Below, piece by piece: positions 17,123-24,606 of a stretch of DNA of 35,992 nt. How positions within the stretch are numbered: the first letter of the stretch is position 1; each line of letters opens with the position of its first letter. This stretch comes from Erysipelotrichaceae bacterium (GTDB taxonomy: Bacteria; Bacillota_I; Bacilli_A; Erysipelotrichales; Erysipelotrichaceae), in contig JAUNIH010000012.1 in assembly GCA_030523555.1 (NCBI GenBank), forward strand, positions 1 through 35,992. Reading direction: 5' to 3'. The notes below the pieces were generated by a model that worked only from the letters and a program-made list of their open reading frames with translations, made no database searches and was not told the DNA's origin. Both the position numbers and the translations under genes were made by a program.

Positions 17123-18268
17123 ATGTATAAAAACCCTAAGAACGTCTATCTGATGTATGCCATATCCTTTTTTGAAGGAATGGTCGTCTATGCGGCAATC
17201 AGCACATTGTACCGTCAGGCAAGAGGACTCGATCTTTCTGAGATTGCGTTTATTGAACTTTTTTCCTATGTCTTTGCGCTGGCGTTTGAAATACCTTTTG
17301 GTTTTATAGCTGATCGGATAGGATACAAAAAGACTTTTATCATATCAGAAGGCATTTATTTTATATCAAAAATAGTCTTTCTTAAGGCTGACAGTTTTGT
17401 GCTCTTTTTCTTAGAAAGATTTCTGCTTTCAGCAGCCATAGCCGGTCTATCAGGACTTGATGCCTCGATTCTTTATCTTTCTTCTTCCAAAGAAGAATCT
17501 CATAAGGTAAGCGGTATCTACAGCGGTTTTGGTACGGCGGGAATGTTGTGCGGATCTTTGATCTTTACCTTCTTTTTGAGCAGTAATTATGACGGCTGCG
17601 CCATCGCAACAGCTGTAGCCTATGGTATTGCCTTTATACTGTCTTTCTTTATAGATGAAGTAAAAGAAGAAGAAAAAGAAGAAAAGATGTCATATAAGCG
17701 TCTGTCTGAAGCGATGAAGATAACATTGAAAGACACAAAGTTCATCATCTTTCTTATCGGTGTAGCTCTGATATCTCAGTTAAGTTGGAATGTTTCGGTA
17801 ATGTTAGATCAGATCAGATATGTGGAACTGAATATTGAACCGTCATTACTGGGTGTTATTGCGATTATTCTGTCGGGTGTGGGGATGCTGTCGGCATATT
17901 CGGCCGACGCCACAAAGAAGCTGGGTTTCAGAAACTTTGTGCTGATAATGTGTCTTATACTTGCGGTATCGACGATTGTCATGGGATATACCGGATCACT
18001 GTTTGTGTGCTTTGTTACAGACGCACTTATGTCTTTAGGTTATTATCTGATCTTCCCGTTACTCACAAGTCTTCAGAATAAAAGAGTAACCATTAAAGAC
18101 AGGGCTACTCAGTTAAGCTGTTATGCGATGATTACAGATATCGGATGCATGTCTTTGGAGGCTCTTACATCCTTTGTTGCGGCGTATTCCAATACCGCAC
18201 TCTTTATCATGTGTTCTGTCGGTTTTGTATTGGCATATATCTGCATCAGATACTGTTATAACGATTAG
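17123..18268 (+). CDS. Major facilitator superfamily transporter
   Basis: The frame is open from 16715, but the upstream part is antisense to the aminopeptidase gene. I start at 17123 (MYKNPKNVYLMYAISFFEG), giving 381 residues with about 11-12 membrane segments. EIPFGFIADRIGYKKTF matches the conserved loop 2-3 motif of MFS permeases, and the charged run VKEEEKEEKMSYKRL looks like the central cytoplasmic loop. Members of this type are usually small-molecule or drug exporters, but the substrate is unknown. No Shine-Dalgarno precedes the ATG; a TATACT box lies 6 nt upstream. It ends 3 nt from the convergent YwaF-like gene, and no terminator is visible in that gap. Confidence 0.88.
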   Translation: MYKNPKNVYLMYAISFFEGMVVYAAISTLYRQARGLDLSEIAFIELFSYVFALAFEIPFGFIADRIGYKKTFIISEGIYFISKIVFLKADSFVLFFLERFLLSAAIAGLSGLDASILYLSSSKEESHKVSGIYSGFGTAGMLCGSLIFTFFLSSNYDGCAIATAVAYGIAFILSFFIDEVKEEEKEEKMSYKRLSEAMKITLKDTKFIIFLIGVALISQLSWNVSVMLDQIRYVELNIEPSLLGVIAIILSGVGMLSAYSADATKKLGFRNFVLIMCLILAVSTIVMGYTGSLFVCFVTDALMSLGYYLIFPLLTSLQNKRVTIKDRATQLSCYAMITDIGCMSLEALTSFVAAYSNTALFIMCSVGFVLAYICIRYCYND

Positions 18269-18271
18269 AAA

Positions 18272-18976
18272 CTACTGTCTGTCTTTTCTTTCTTTCAGCC
18301 AGAAGAATGAATAAAAAACCAACAGTCCAGCCATCACAAGAACTATAAGTATCATAATATAGACAAACCATCCGTGATTAAGATTAAGTATCGGTAATCC
18401 TTCAACCGGAGGTTTATGGGTAAACATGAAGTTTGTATCATATTCATTCAGGATACTGTTTTCATATATGGATAATAAGGCGAGTATCAGTAATATTTTT
18501 ATATTGCGAATATATGACTTGAAACTGTAATCAAAGCGCTTGGAAATAATAAAGTAAAACACATACCAGAGTAATACCGCATGGAAGAGAAAGCCCTGCC
18601 ATACTTTTACACTTGAAAAGCTTACGCCATCCATAGGGATAAGCTGTGCTGATACACCCCCAATAAAGCCCATTGGAACCAGAAAATCTATAGCCATCTG
18701 TTTATGGGATTCATTCTTTGTCATCGCAATATAGCCGACCACAAAGATCATCATTGAACAAAGATGTAACGGTAACGCAAAAGGATCCAAGATATATCCC
18801 CCGTTTTTATATATCATGTACTGCGACATCTTTGTGCCTTCAGAGATGATACATAAAAAAGCCATAATCAGAGAGACTGTATGTTCCTGAAGTTTAAACC
18901 TGAATGTCAGATATGATCCGATGATAATTATTGAAAGCGAAATCAGAATCCAGATAAAATGAGTGGATGTAAACAT
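18272..18976 (-). CDS. YwaF-like (TIGR02206 type) integral membrane protein
   Basis: This 234-residue protein has about seven hydrophobic segments. The combination FALPLHLCSMMIFVVGY in the middle and NLNHGWFVYIMIL near the C-terminus matches the YwaF/TIGR02206 family of multi-pass membrane proteins, whose function is not established. Conserved His residues in LPLHLC and NHGWF may be functional. A ribosome site (AAAGG) lies about 9 nt before the ATG, and a TATACT box is further upstream. It is divergent from the sensor-kinase gene with 48 nt between start codons, so the two may share a control region. Confidence 0.78.
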   Translation of the reverse strand: MFTSTHFIWILISLSIIIIGSYLTFRFKLQEHTVSLIMAFLCIISEGTKMSQYMIYKNGGYILDPFALPLHLCSMMIFVVGYIAMTKNESHKQMAIDFLVPMGFIGGVSAQLIPMDGVSFSSVKVWQGFLFHAVLLWYVFYFIISKRFDYSFKSYIRNIKILLILALLSIYENSILNEYDTNFMFTHKPPVEGLPILNLNHGWFVYIMILIVLVMAGLLVFYSFFWLKERKDRQ

Positions 18977-19024
18977 ATATAAACCTTTTCTTTAGTATAA
19001 TTAATATATCAGTTAAATAACTAT

Positions 19025-22000
19025 ATGAAAAATCATAATTTCAGAAAACTTATATGTCTTATAAGTGCTGTCCTTGTTTTAACAGGGATATTTTTGCCAT
19101 GTACAGATATTAAAGCTGATGAAACAAAGACCGTAAGAGTGGGATGGTATTATCTGGATAACTTCCAGGAAGGTATGTCAGATACTGAAGAAAAGAGCGG
19201 GTACAGCTATGAATATCTTCAGGCAATATCAGCCTATACCGGATGGGAATATGAATATGTCTATGGTGACTGGTCAGAACTGTTCAGACAGCTAACAAGC
19301 GGAACCATTGATATCATGGCAGCTGTCACAAGAACGCCGGAAAGAGAAGCTCTTTTCCTGTTTCCATCAAGAGCCATGGCTTATGAAGACTACTATATCT
19401 TTAAAAGAAACGATGAAACCGAAATAAACGCCAACGATATACACTCGCTTACCGGTAAAAAGATCGGTACGATACGCGATAATCTTATCTCGACCTATTT
19501 TGAAGAATGGCTTTCAAATAGCGGTGTAGATTGTGAAGAGGTACAGTTTGCGACTTTCTCTGACCGTGATATTGCCTTCCAGAACAAGGAAGTAGACTGT
19601 ATTGTCAGTGTAGATAATAATGTTTCGGAAGACCGGGGCTTTACCAAACTCTTTAAAATCGGTTCATGTGATTCGTGTATTGCGGTAAGTACGAAAAGAC
19701 AGGATCTTCTTGATGAACTCAATAAGGCCCAAAGCGCTCTTTTTGAAAGTGATCCTTATTTTATAGAATCATTACAGATCAAATACTATGAAAAGGCACT
19801 GCTGACATCATATCTTTCAGATGATGAAAACAGGTGGGTAATTAATCACGATACATTGACTGTGGGCTGTGTCAAGGATTATCTTCCTTTCTCCGGTGTA
19901 GAGAATAATGAAGTAACAGACGTTATAACTGATATCTTTAATCAGTGGATAAACAATCTGCATCTTAAAAATGATATAGACATCACATATAAGACCTACG
20001 ATAACTATTCGGATATGGTCGTTGCCTTAAGAAATGATGAAGTAGATGCGATCTTCCCGGTAATTGATAATATCTATATTTCCGAAACCGAAGGAATAGC
20101 TCAGACTTCAACGATTATGGATTCAACCATCTATATCATCTATAAGGGCGAATATAATAGTTCCAAAACCGACATCATAGCCGTATCGGAACACAGTGCT
20201 TTCCAGATCACCTATGCGAAGATGTACTATCCTGATTCAACGATCTATTATGCGACCAGTGCCGAAGGCTGTTTACAGGCAGTACAGAACGGTGATGCCG
20301 ACTGTACGATGTTCAACAGCGGACGTGCGGAAAAATACTTCTTACAGGGCAAGTATGATGACCTCAACTCTCAGGCCCTAGGTCAAAGCGCATCCTATTG
20401 CATTGGCGTACATCGCGGCAACACCTCTTTATATTCCTTAATGGAAAAAGGTGTATCACTTATCGATAAATCCGAGATTACCAATATCGCCAGCCGCTAC
20501 ATCTCTACCGGCATGACTTCTTACAGTCTTATCTCTATTTTAAGAAACAATCTTCCGCTGGTGATTGTGCTTTTCCTTCTGATACTCGCTCTGATTGTGG
20601 TCTCAGCATCAACCTATATCAGAAGCGCCAGAAAAGAATTGGAAAATGCCAATATGCAGAACAGACAACTCAATATCATCCAGTCTGTATCAACAATGTT
20701 CCATGCGGTATACTATGGTGATTTTGAACAGAATATAGCCCTGGAAATTTCAAACCTTAAACACATCAGAGAATTCATCAAGAGCGGTCATACACCAAAG
20801 GAAACAATGGATGCCTTATGCGCAAATCTCATTGAACCTGAATACATTGATGATCTTCAGAAACTGGCTGATCAGGAATATCTGTCCAGAGAACTATTAG
20901 GCAAGAATTCCATAAGTGTTGAATATATCGGCAAGACCATGGGCTGGTGCCGTGCCATCGCTATTCCGGTTGAATGGAAAGATGACAGGCTGATCAAGGT
21001 TTTATGGTGTTTTGAAAGCATAAAAGACCAGAAAGAAAAAGAATTCAGGGCTCAGGAAGAAATAAAAGAAGCGCTTCATAAAGCTGAAGACGCCTCCAAG
21101 GCAAAGTCTACCTTCCTTTTCAATATGTCTCATGATATAAGAACACCAATGAATGCGATCTTCGGCTATACCGAACTCATGAAAAAGAACAGACTCGATG
21201 ATACAAAGTTTGAACAGTACTATAAAAACACTGTTGAATCAGAAGAATTCCTGCTGAACCTCATTAATAATGTCTTAGAAACCGCAAGAATTGAAAGCGG
21301 CAATGTCTCATTGAATGAAAAGGTATCGGAAAACAGAATAGATGAAATTGTGCTCAACAGTATGTCCAATGAAATGGATAAGAAGCACATCACCTTATAT
21401 AAGGATATTGATATAAAACACCCTTATATCATGCAGGATGAAACAAAGATTGAACAGATTCTTTTGAATATCGTAAGTAATGCGGTCAAATATACACCTG
21501 ATGGCGGAAGTATCTACTATACAGTAAAAGAAGAAGAAACAGATAAAGAAGATATCATCAATATCCGCACAGTTATCAGAGATACCGGTATCGGTATGTC
21601 CGAAGAATTCTTACCGCATATCTTTGAAAAGTTTGCGAGAGAAAAATCTACAACCGACAATAAGATTCCAGGTACAGGACTTGGCCTGGGTATTGTCAAA
21701 CAGCTTGTAGAACTGATGAATGGAACCATAGATATTGAAAGTAAACTCGACGTTGGTACTAAGGTAACGATTGTTATTCCGCATAAGATTGCGGAGGCTC
21801 CAATAGAAAAGAAAAACGAAGAAGCAGAATCATATGATATCAGCGGAAAGAGAATTCTTCTTGCGGAAGATAATGAGCTCAATGCCGAAATTGCGATGGA
21901 ACTCTTAAAGGAAACAGGAGCGGAAATTGAACTCGCGGAAGATGGTCAGATCTGTGTAGAAATGTTAAAGGGTCATGAACCAGATTACTATGATGTCATA

Positions 22001-22222
22001 TTAATGGATGTGCAGATGCCTAATATGGATGGTTTGGAGGCTACAAGAAAGATCAGAGAACTTGAAGATGAAAGATCAAAGATCTCGATTATTGCGATGA
22101 CGGCAAACGCTTTTGACGAAGACAAGAAGAGATGTCTAGAAGCAGGAATGGATGACTTTGTCTCTAAACCTATTGAAGTAGATGCCTTGCTCAAGGTTCT
22201 CAATAATATCATTAATAAATAA
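19025..22222 (+). CDS. Hybrid sensor histidine kinase with two periplasmic-binding-protein domains
   Basis: This 1065-residue sensor is organised like BvgS/EvgS. It has a signal peptide (about 1-33), then two tandem extracytoplasmic SBP_bac_3 domains (about 35-255 and 275-490; the first contains GTIDIMAAVTRTPEREALF). One membrane segment follows at about 505-528, then a linker with a helical stretch. The HisKA domain has His703 in FNMSHDIRTPMNAI. The HATPase domain shows NIVSNAVKYTPDGG, RDTGIGM and GTGLGLGIVKQL. The C-terminal receiver has Asp995 in VILMDVQMPNMDG. No Hpt domain is present, so phosphate must leave through a separate Hpt such as that at 12367. The double binding-protein sensor suggests recognition of an amino acid or similar small solute. 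The start lacks an obvious Shine-Dalgarno. Confidence 0.93.
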   Translation: MKNHNFRKLICLISAVLVLTGIFLPCTDIKADETKTVRVGWYYLDNFQEGMSDTEEKSGYSYEYLQAISAYTGWEYEYVYGDWSELFRQLTSGTIDIMAAVTRTPEREALFLFPSRAMAYEDYYIFKRNDETEINANDIHSLTGKKIGTIRDNLISTYFEEWLSNSGVDCEEVQFATFSDRDIAFQNKEVDCIVSVDNNVSEDRGFTKLFKIGSCDSCIAVSTKRQDLLDELNKAQSALFESDPYFIESLQIKYYEKALLTSYLSDDENRWVINHDTLTVGCVKDYLPFSGVENNEVTDVITDIFNQWINNLHLKNDIDITYKTYDNYSDMVVALRNDEVDAIFPVIDNIYISETEGIAQTSTIMDSTIYIIYKGEYNSSKTDIIAVSEHSAFQITYAKMYYPDSTIYYATSAEGCLQAVQNGDADCTMFNSGRAEKYFLQGKYDDLNSQALGQSASYCIGVHRGNTSLYSLMEKGVSLIDKSEITNIASRYISTGMTSYSLISILRNNLPLVIVLFLLILALIVVSASTYIRSARKELENANMQNRQLNIIQSVSTMFHAVYYGDFEQNIALEISNLKHIREFIKSGHTPKETMDALCANLIEPEYIDDLQKLADQEYLSRELLGKNSISVEYIGKTMGWCRAIAIPVEWKDDRLIKVLWCFESIKDQKEKEFRAQEEIKEALHKAEDASKAKSTFLFNMSHDIRTPMNAIFGYTELMKKNRLDDTKFEQYYKNTVESEEFLLNLINNVLETARIESGNVSLNEKVSENRIDEIVLNSMSNEMDKKHITLYKDIDIKHPYIMQDETKIEQILLNIVSNAVKYTPDGGSIYYTVKEEETDKEDIINIRTVIRDTGIGMSEEFLPHIFEKFAREKSTTDNKIPGTGLGLGIVKQLVELMNGTIDIESKLDVGTKVTIVIPHKIAEAPIEKKNEEAESYDISGKRILLAEDNELNAEIAMELLKETGAEIELAEDGQICVEMLKGHEPDYYDVILMDVQMPNMDGLEATRKIRELEDERSKISIIAMTANAFDEDKKRCLEAGMDDFVSKPIEVDALLKVLNNIINK

Positions 22223-22225
22223 TAA

Positions 22226-22261
22226 AAGGGGCTTAATTACGAATGTTTGTAAAAGCCCCTT
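22226..22261. terminator. Terminator between sensor kinase and toxin-antitoxin operon
   Basis: AAGGGGCTT pairs with AAGCCCCTT (9 bp, G/C-rich core) around an 18-nt loop. The T-rich tail is better on the minus strand (TTTTATT) than on the plus strand. It therefore mainly fits termination of the antitoxin transcript and may also stop the kinase transcript. Confidence 0.65.
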
Positions 22262-22339
22262 ATAAAATCCAGTTTCTATCGTTTCTTTCATTTGCTTTAA
22301 AGGAATTGTGTCAGGCACAGCACCAATAAAGTATTCCTG

Positions 22340-22627
22340 CTACATATTCTGTTTAGGAATAAACTCTATTTTAAGAGTCATTCCCATACCGTCAGCCAAC
22401 CTCTGAAGTAATTTGATTGTTGGGTTTCTTGTGCCGTTTTCAAGCTTGCTGATGTCAGCCTGATTGATTCCTGTACGTTCTGACAGTTCCTTCTGTGTAA
22501 TATTCTGCGAGGTTCTTGCATCAATAATAGTCCTGATAACATTGAGCTCCGGCTGAATTGCTTCATATTCTTTTGCAAACGATGGATTCTGCATCTGTTT
22601 CTCTTTATACTGTTTTAATGTTTTCAC
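22340..22627 (-). CDS. HigA-type XRE-family antitoxin
   Basis: This 95-residue DNA-binding protein has a C-terminal Xre helix-turn-helix: SQNITQKELSERTGINQADI followed by SKLENGTRNPTIKLLQRLADGMG. The N-terminal 30 residues (KEKQMQNPSFAKEYEAIQPEL) match the HigA-like antitoxins that pair with Gp49/HigB toxins. The start is GTG, overlapping the toxin stop as GTGA, with GGAAAG just upstream, so the two are translationally coupled in toxin-first order, as in higBA. It should neutralise the toxin and repress the operon, probably through the 20-bp palindrome at 23002-23021. Confidence 0.88.
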   Translation of the reverse strand: MKTLKQYKEKQMQNPSFAKEYEAIQPELNVIRTIIDARTSQNITQKELSERTGINQADISKLENGTRNPTIKLLQRLADGMGMTLKIEFIPKQNM

Positions 22628-23097
22628 AATCTTTCCATCCTTTCTTTAAAGTCTGCTCTGCGCTTCTTTGCAAGTCTGATTTCTTTTGATGGTGTCTTTT
22701 GGGTCTTTTTTACAAAACCATTTGTAAGTACTATTTCCCCTTTGTAGTAAAAGAAATACAGTATTCTTGTAATGTTGCTTCCAACCTTGCAGCGCAATTC
22801 AAATATTCCATCATCAATCGCTTTACTGTATGGTTCTCTGAGCTGATTGCCTTTCTCTTCAAGAAGATCCAGCAGACCAACTGTTTTGGCTCGCATTTTA
22901 TCATCAAGAGAATCTAAAAATTCTTCTACTGGACAATCGCCATTTTCTTTTTCATAAAATACAACTTCAAATGCAGTCGTACATTCTCTTGCGTTATTAT
23001 TATATGGTATATATACCATATTGTCAATTTTAAAGGACATTTCCGGTTTGTTGTTTTCAGAATATAAATCATTATCTGTTGTGAATACTTTCTTCAT
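22624..23097 (-). CDS. HigB/RelE-superfamily toxin of Gp49 type, start uncertain
   Basis: The recognisable toxin runs from FEVVFYEKENGDCPVEEFLD to the C-terminus and includes LREPYSKAIDDGIFELRC, TRILYFFYYKGEIVLTNGF and VKKTQKTPSKEI. These are hallmarks of Gp49/HigB mRNA-cleaving toxins, which act on translated mRNA at the ribosome. The family normally begins a few residues before FEVVFYE. Here the open frame extends about 40 residues further to 23097, with in-frame ATGs only at residues 1, 20 and 27. All three lie upstream of, or within, a consensus promoter embedded in the frame, and none has a good ribosome site. An ATG at 22984 sits where a short start would be expected but is out of frame. 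Either the long form is real or the start has been damaged. Confidence 0.8.
   Translation of the reverse strand: MKKVFTTDNDLYSENNKPEMSFKIDNMVYIPYNNNARECTTAFEVVFYEKENGDCPVEEFLDSLDDKMRAKTVGLLDLLEEKGNQLREPYSKAIDDGIFELRCKVGSNITRILYFFYYKGEIVLTNGFVKKTQKTPSKEIRLAKKRRADFKERMERL
22999..23027 (-). promoter_or_regulatory. Consensus promoter with 20-bp palindromic operator inside the toxin frame
   Basis: On the minus strand TTGACA (23027-23022) and TATAAT (23004-22999) are both perfect and 17 nt apart. The spacer is filled by the palindrome ATATGGTATATATACCATAT (23002-23021). This is what an autoregulated toxin-antitoxin operator looks like. Transcription would begin near 22992, after all in-frame toxin ATGs. 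Confidence 0.75.
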
Positions 23098-23190
23098 TCT
23101 ATGTGGATATCTCTGTTTTCCTTTCGCTACATTATTCGGAAAAAACAGATAAATTCCTTAAATAAACTGAAGGATTTTTCTTTTAACCGT

Positions 23191-23217
23191 AAAAAAGGAC
23201 ATCGTTCGGTGCCCTTT
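23191..23217 (-). terminator. Minus-strand terminator-like hairpin
   Basis: On the minus strand AAAGGGCA pairs with TGTCCTTT (8 bp with one G-U), followed by six T. The pairing works only for the minus-strand RNA, because the G-U becomes A-C on the other strand. It could be a second terminator for the DegV operon. Confidence 0.55.
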
Positions 23218-23235
23218 ATACAACGCTGTGAGTTC

Positions 23236-23252
23236 GTGCGACACTGTCGCAC
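23236..23252. repeat. Inverted repeat sharing a core with the degV terminator
   Basis: GTGCGAC and GTCGCAC flank ACT. Its core CGACACTGTCG (23239-23249) matches CGACAATGTCG at 23287-23297, 48 nt away. It has no T tract, so it is not a terminator by itself. Confidence 0.5.
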
Positions 23253-23276
23253 ATTTCTCTATTAATATTGCAAAAT

Positions 23277-23302
23277 TAAAAAAGTCCGACAATGTCGAAC
23301 TT
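23277..23302 (-). terminator. Terminator of the marR-degV operon
   Basis: On the minus strand AAGTTCGAC pairs with GTCGGACTT (9 bp, one G-U) around an ATT loop and is followed by T residues. It overlaps the degV stop codon. Confidence 0.75.
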
Positions 23303-24122
23303 ATTTAACGAAGTACATGAACCCGTAACATCCAGGTCCGGCATGGGTACCGACAACAGCACCGACACGTCTTACGACAATATCCTTATATTCAGGATAT
23401 TCTTCCCTGAAGGCTTCAAGAAGGCTTGTATCATTACCGGTATAACCGAAATATAAAGGCATATCATAATCGATTTCACCTGATTCTTTGATGAGTTTAT
23501 CCAGTGTTTCTCTTGCGCCCTTGACGCCTCTTGCCTTGGCAGCGACCTTCATTTCGCCATCTTCAATACTTACGATTGGTTTGATTGATGCGAGTTTTCC
23601 AAAGGCTGCAGCTACCGAAGAAATTCTTCCGCCTTTTTCTAGATACTTGAGTGTATCAAATGCCGCAAAGAGTCTCAGATTCTTTTTCTTTTCTTCAAGA
23701 ATCTCATATATCTCTTTGGCACTTAAACCTTTATCTCTTAATTCGATGGCATATCTTACAAGATTGCCTTCGGTGATCGTAACGCTTCTTGAATCTACCA
23801 CATAGACATTCTTATGTTCGTTGCCCATCAGTCTTGCGGACTGGAAACAGCCGCTTAATTTGGAGGATATCGTGATTACGACAATATCATCTCCATCGTA
23901 TTTTGAATAGATCTTATCGTATTCGATAGGTGGTATCATTGAGGTCTGTGGAATTTCTTCAGTGGATACCAGTTTCTCATAGAAAGTATCCGCATCAATG
24001 TCTACACCGTCACGGTATTCTTCTTCACCGAATCTTGTAGTCAAAGGAAGAATATCAATACCAAGTTCTTTTGCCTCAGCCTGAGTAATATCTGAAGCTG
24101 AATCCCCTATAATTCTAATCAT
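23301..24122 (-). CDS. DegV-family fatty-acid-binding protein
   Basis: This 273-residue DegV protein begins IRIIGDSASDI, and the family's N-terminal ligand region is present as EEIPQTSMIPPIEY and ISSKLSGCFQSA. The C-terminal lipid-site motif is VVGTHAGPGCYGFMY. DegV proteins bind a fatty acid; those acting with FakA (FakB) present it for phosphorylation and entry into phospholipid synthesis. No fakA is in the window. The ATG overlaps the end of the marR gene by 8 nt, so they form an operon. Pairing with a MarR regulator fits lipid-responsive control, as in FabT-type systems, but that is inference. Confidence 0.9.
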   Translation of the reverse strand: MIRIIGDSASDITQAEAKELGIDILPLTTRFGEEEYRDGVDIDADTFYEKLVSTEEIPQTSMIPPIEYDKIYSKYDGDDIVVITISSKLSGCFQSARLMGNEHKNVYVVDSRSVTITEGNLVRYAIELRDKGLSAKEIYEILEEKKKNLRLFAAFDTLKYLEKGGRISSVAAAFGKLASIKPIVSIEDGEMKVAAKARGVKGARETLDKLIKESGEIDYDMPLYFGYTGNDTSLLEAFREEYPEYKDIVVRRVGAVVGTHAGPGCYGFMYFVK

Positions 24123-24531
24123 TTTTATCTAATGCCCCCACTGCTTCTTTTAAAAGTTCTATAAGTTTTTCCGTTTTGAGATTTCCCAGTTTTTCAGAAA
24201 CTGTTTTTGCGATATCCATGGTATGTTCATGTTCTCTTAGATAGGCACTGATACCTTCTTCTGTAAGTTCAATAACGGATTTTCTTTTATCTTTATTATC
24301 TGCCTTCTTGGTGATAAAACCCTTGTTCAGCAGTTCGCTGATTTCTCTTGTCATCTGTGATTTAAGAAGATTGAGAGTATCTACGAGCTCAGAAAAAGAT
24401 GCCCTTTTATTGGCATAAAGATAGTTGCAGATATACATTTCATTTGTTGACAATTCGTTGAGTATGCGGTTGGTTTTGATACCTGTTGCCACCATTACCC
24501 ACGCATTAAGTAATTCAGTATTGTTGTCCAT
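24115..24531 (-). CDS. MarR-family transcriptional regulator
   Basis: This 138-residue winged-helix regulator has the family layout: an N-terminal dimerisation helix, a helix-turn-helix (KRASFSELVDTLNLLKSQMT followed by REISELLNKGFITK), the wing ADNKDKRKSVIELTEEG with the conserved D-x-R-type basic tip, and C-terminal dimerisation helices. The family represses target genes and is released by small ligands, often lipids or phenolics. It is the first gene of a two-gene operon with degV. A perfect inverted repeat (TGTTCAC-TTT-GTGAACA) lies 10 nt before its ATG, at the predicted transcription start, so autorepression is very likely. Confidence 0.9.
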   Translation of the reverse strand: MDNNTELLNAWVMVATGIKTNRILNELSTNEMYICNYLYANKRASFSELVDTLNLLKSQMTREISELLNKGFITKKADNKDKRKSVIELTEEGISAYLREHEHTMDIAKTVSEKLGNLKTEKLIELLKEAVGALDKND

Positions 24532-24540
24532 AAAAATAAA

Positions 24541-24557
24541 TGTTCACTTTGTGAACA
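24541..24557. promoter_or_regulatory. Predicted MarR operator
   Basis: TGTTCACTTTGTGAACA is a perfect 7-bp inverted repeat with a 3-bp centre. It covers the predicted start of marR transcription and lies about 40 bp upstream of the divergent cupin gene's -10 box. Size and placement fit a MarR dimer site. Confidence 0.7.
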
Positions 24558-24562
24558 ATAGT

Positions 24563-24591
24563 ATGATAATATACGACATTGAATAAGTCAA
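24563..24591 (-). promoter_or_regulatory. Predicted marR-degV promoter
   Basis: On the minus strand TTGACT (24591-24586) and TATCAT (24568-24563) are separated by 17 nt. Transcription would start at about 24555, inside the inverted repeat at 24541-24557. Confidence 0.55.
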
Positions 24592-24594
24592 ACG

Positions 24595-24600
24595 TATAAT
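24595..24600 (+). promoter_or_regulatory. -10 box directly before the Cupin_5 gene
   Basis: A perfect TATAAT ends 6 nt before the ATG at 24607. The 6-nt spacer AGGATT has no room for a functional ribosome site after the expected start. It predicts a leaderless mRNA. Confidence 0.4.
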
Positions 24601-24606
24601 AGGATT

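Noticed and set aside
22136-22318. 60-codon minus-strand frame downstream of the antitoxin
   Set aside because: It overlaps the 3' end of the sensor kinase and the terminator, with no ribosome site or recognisable product.
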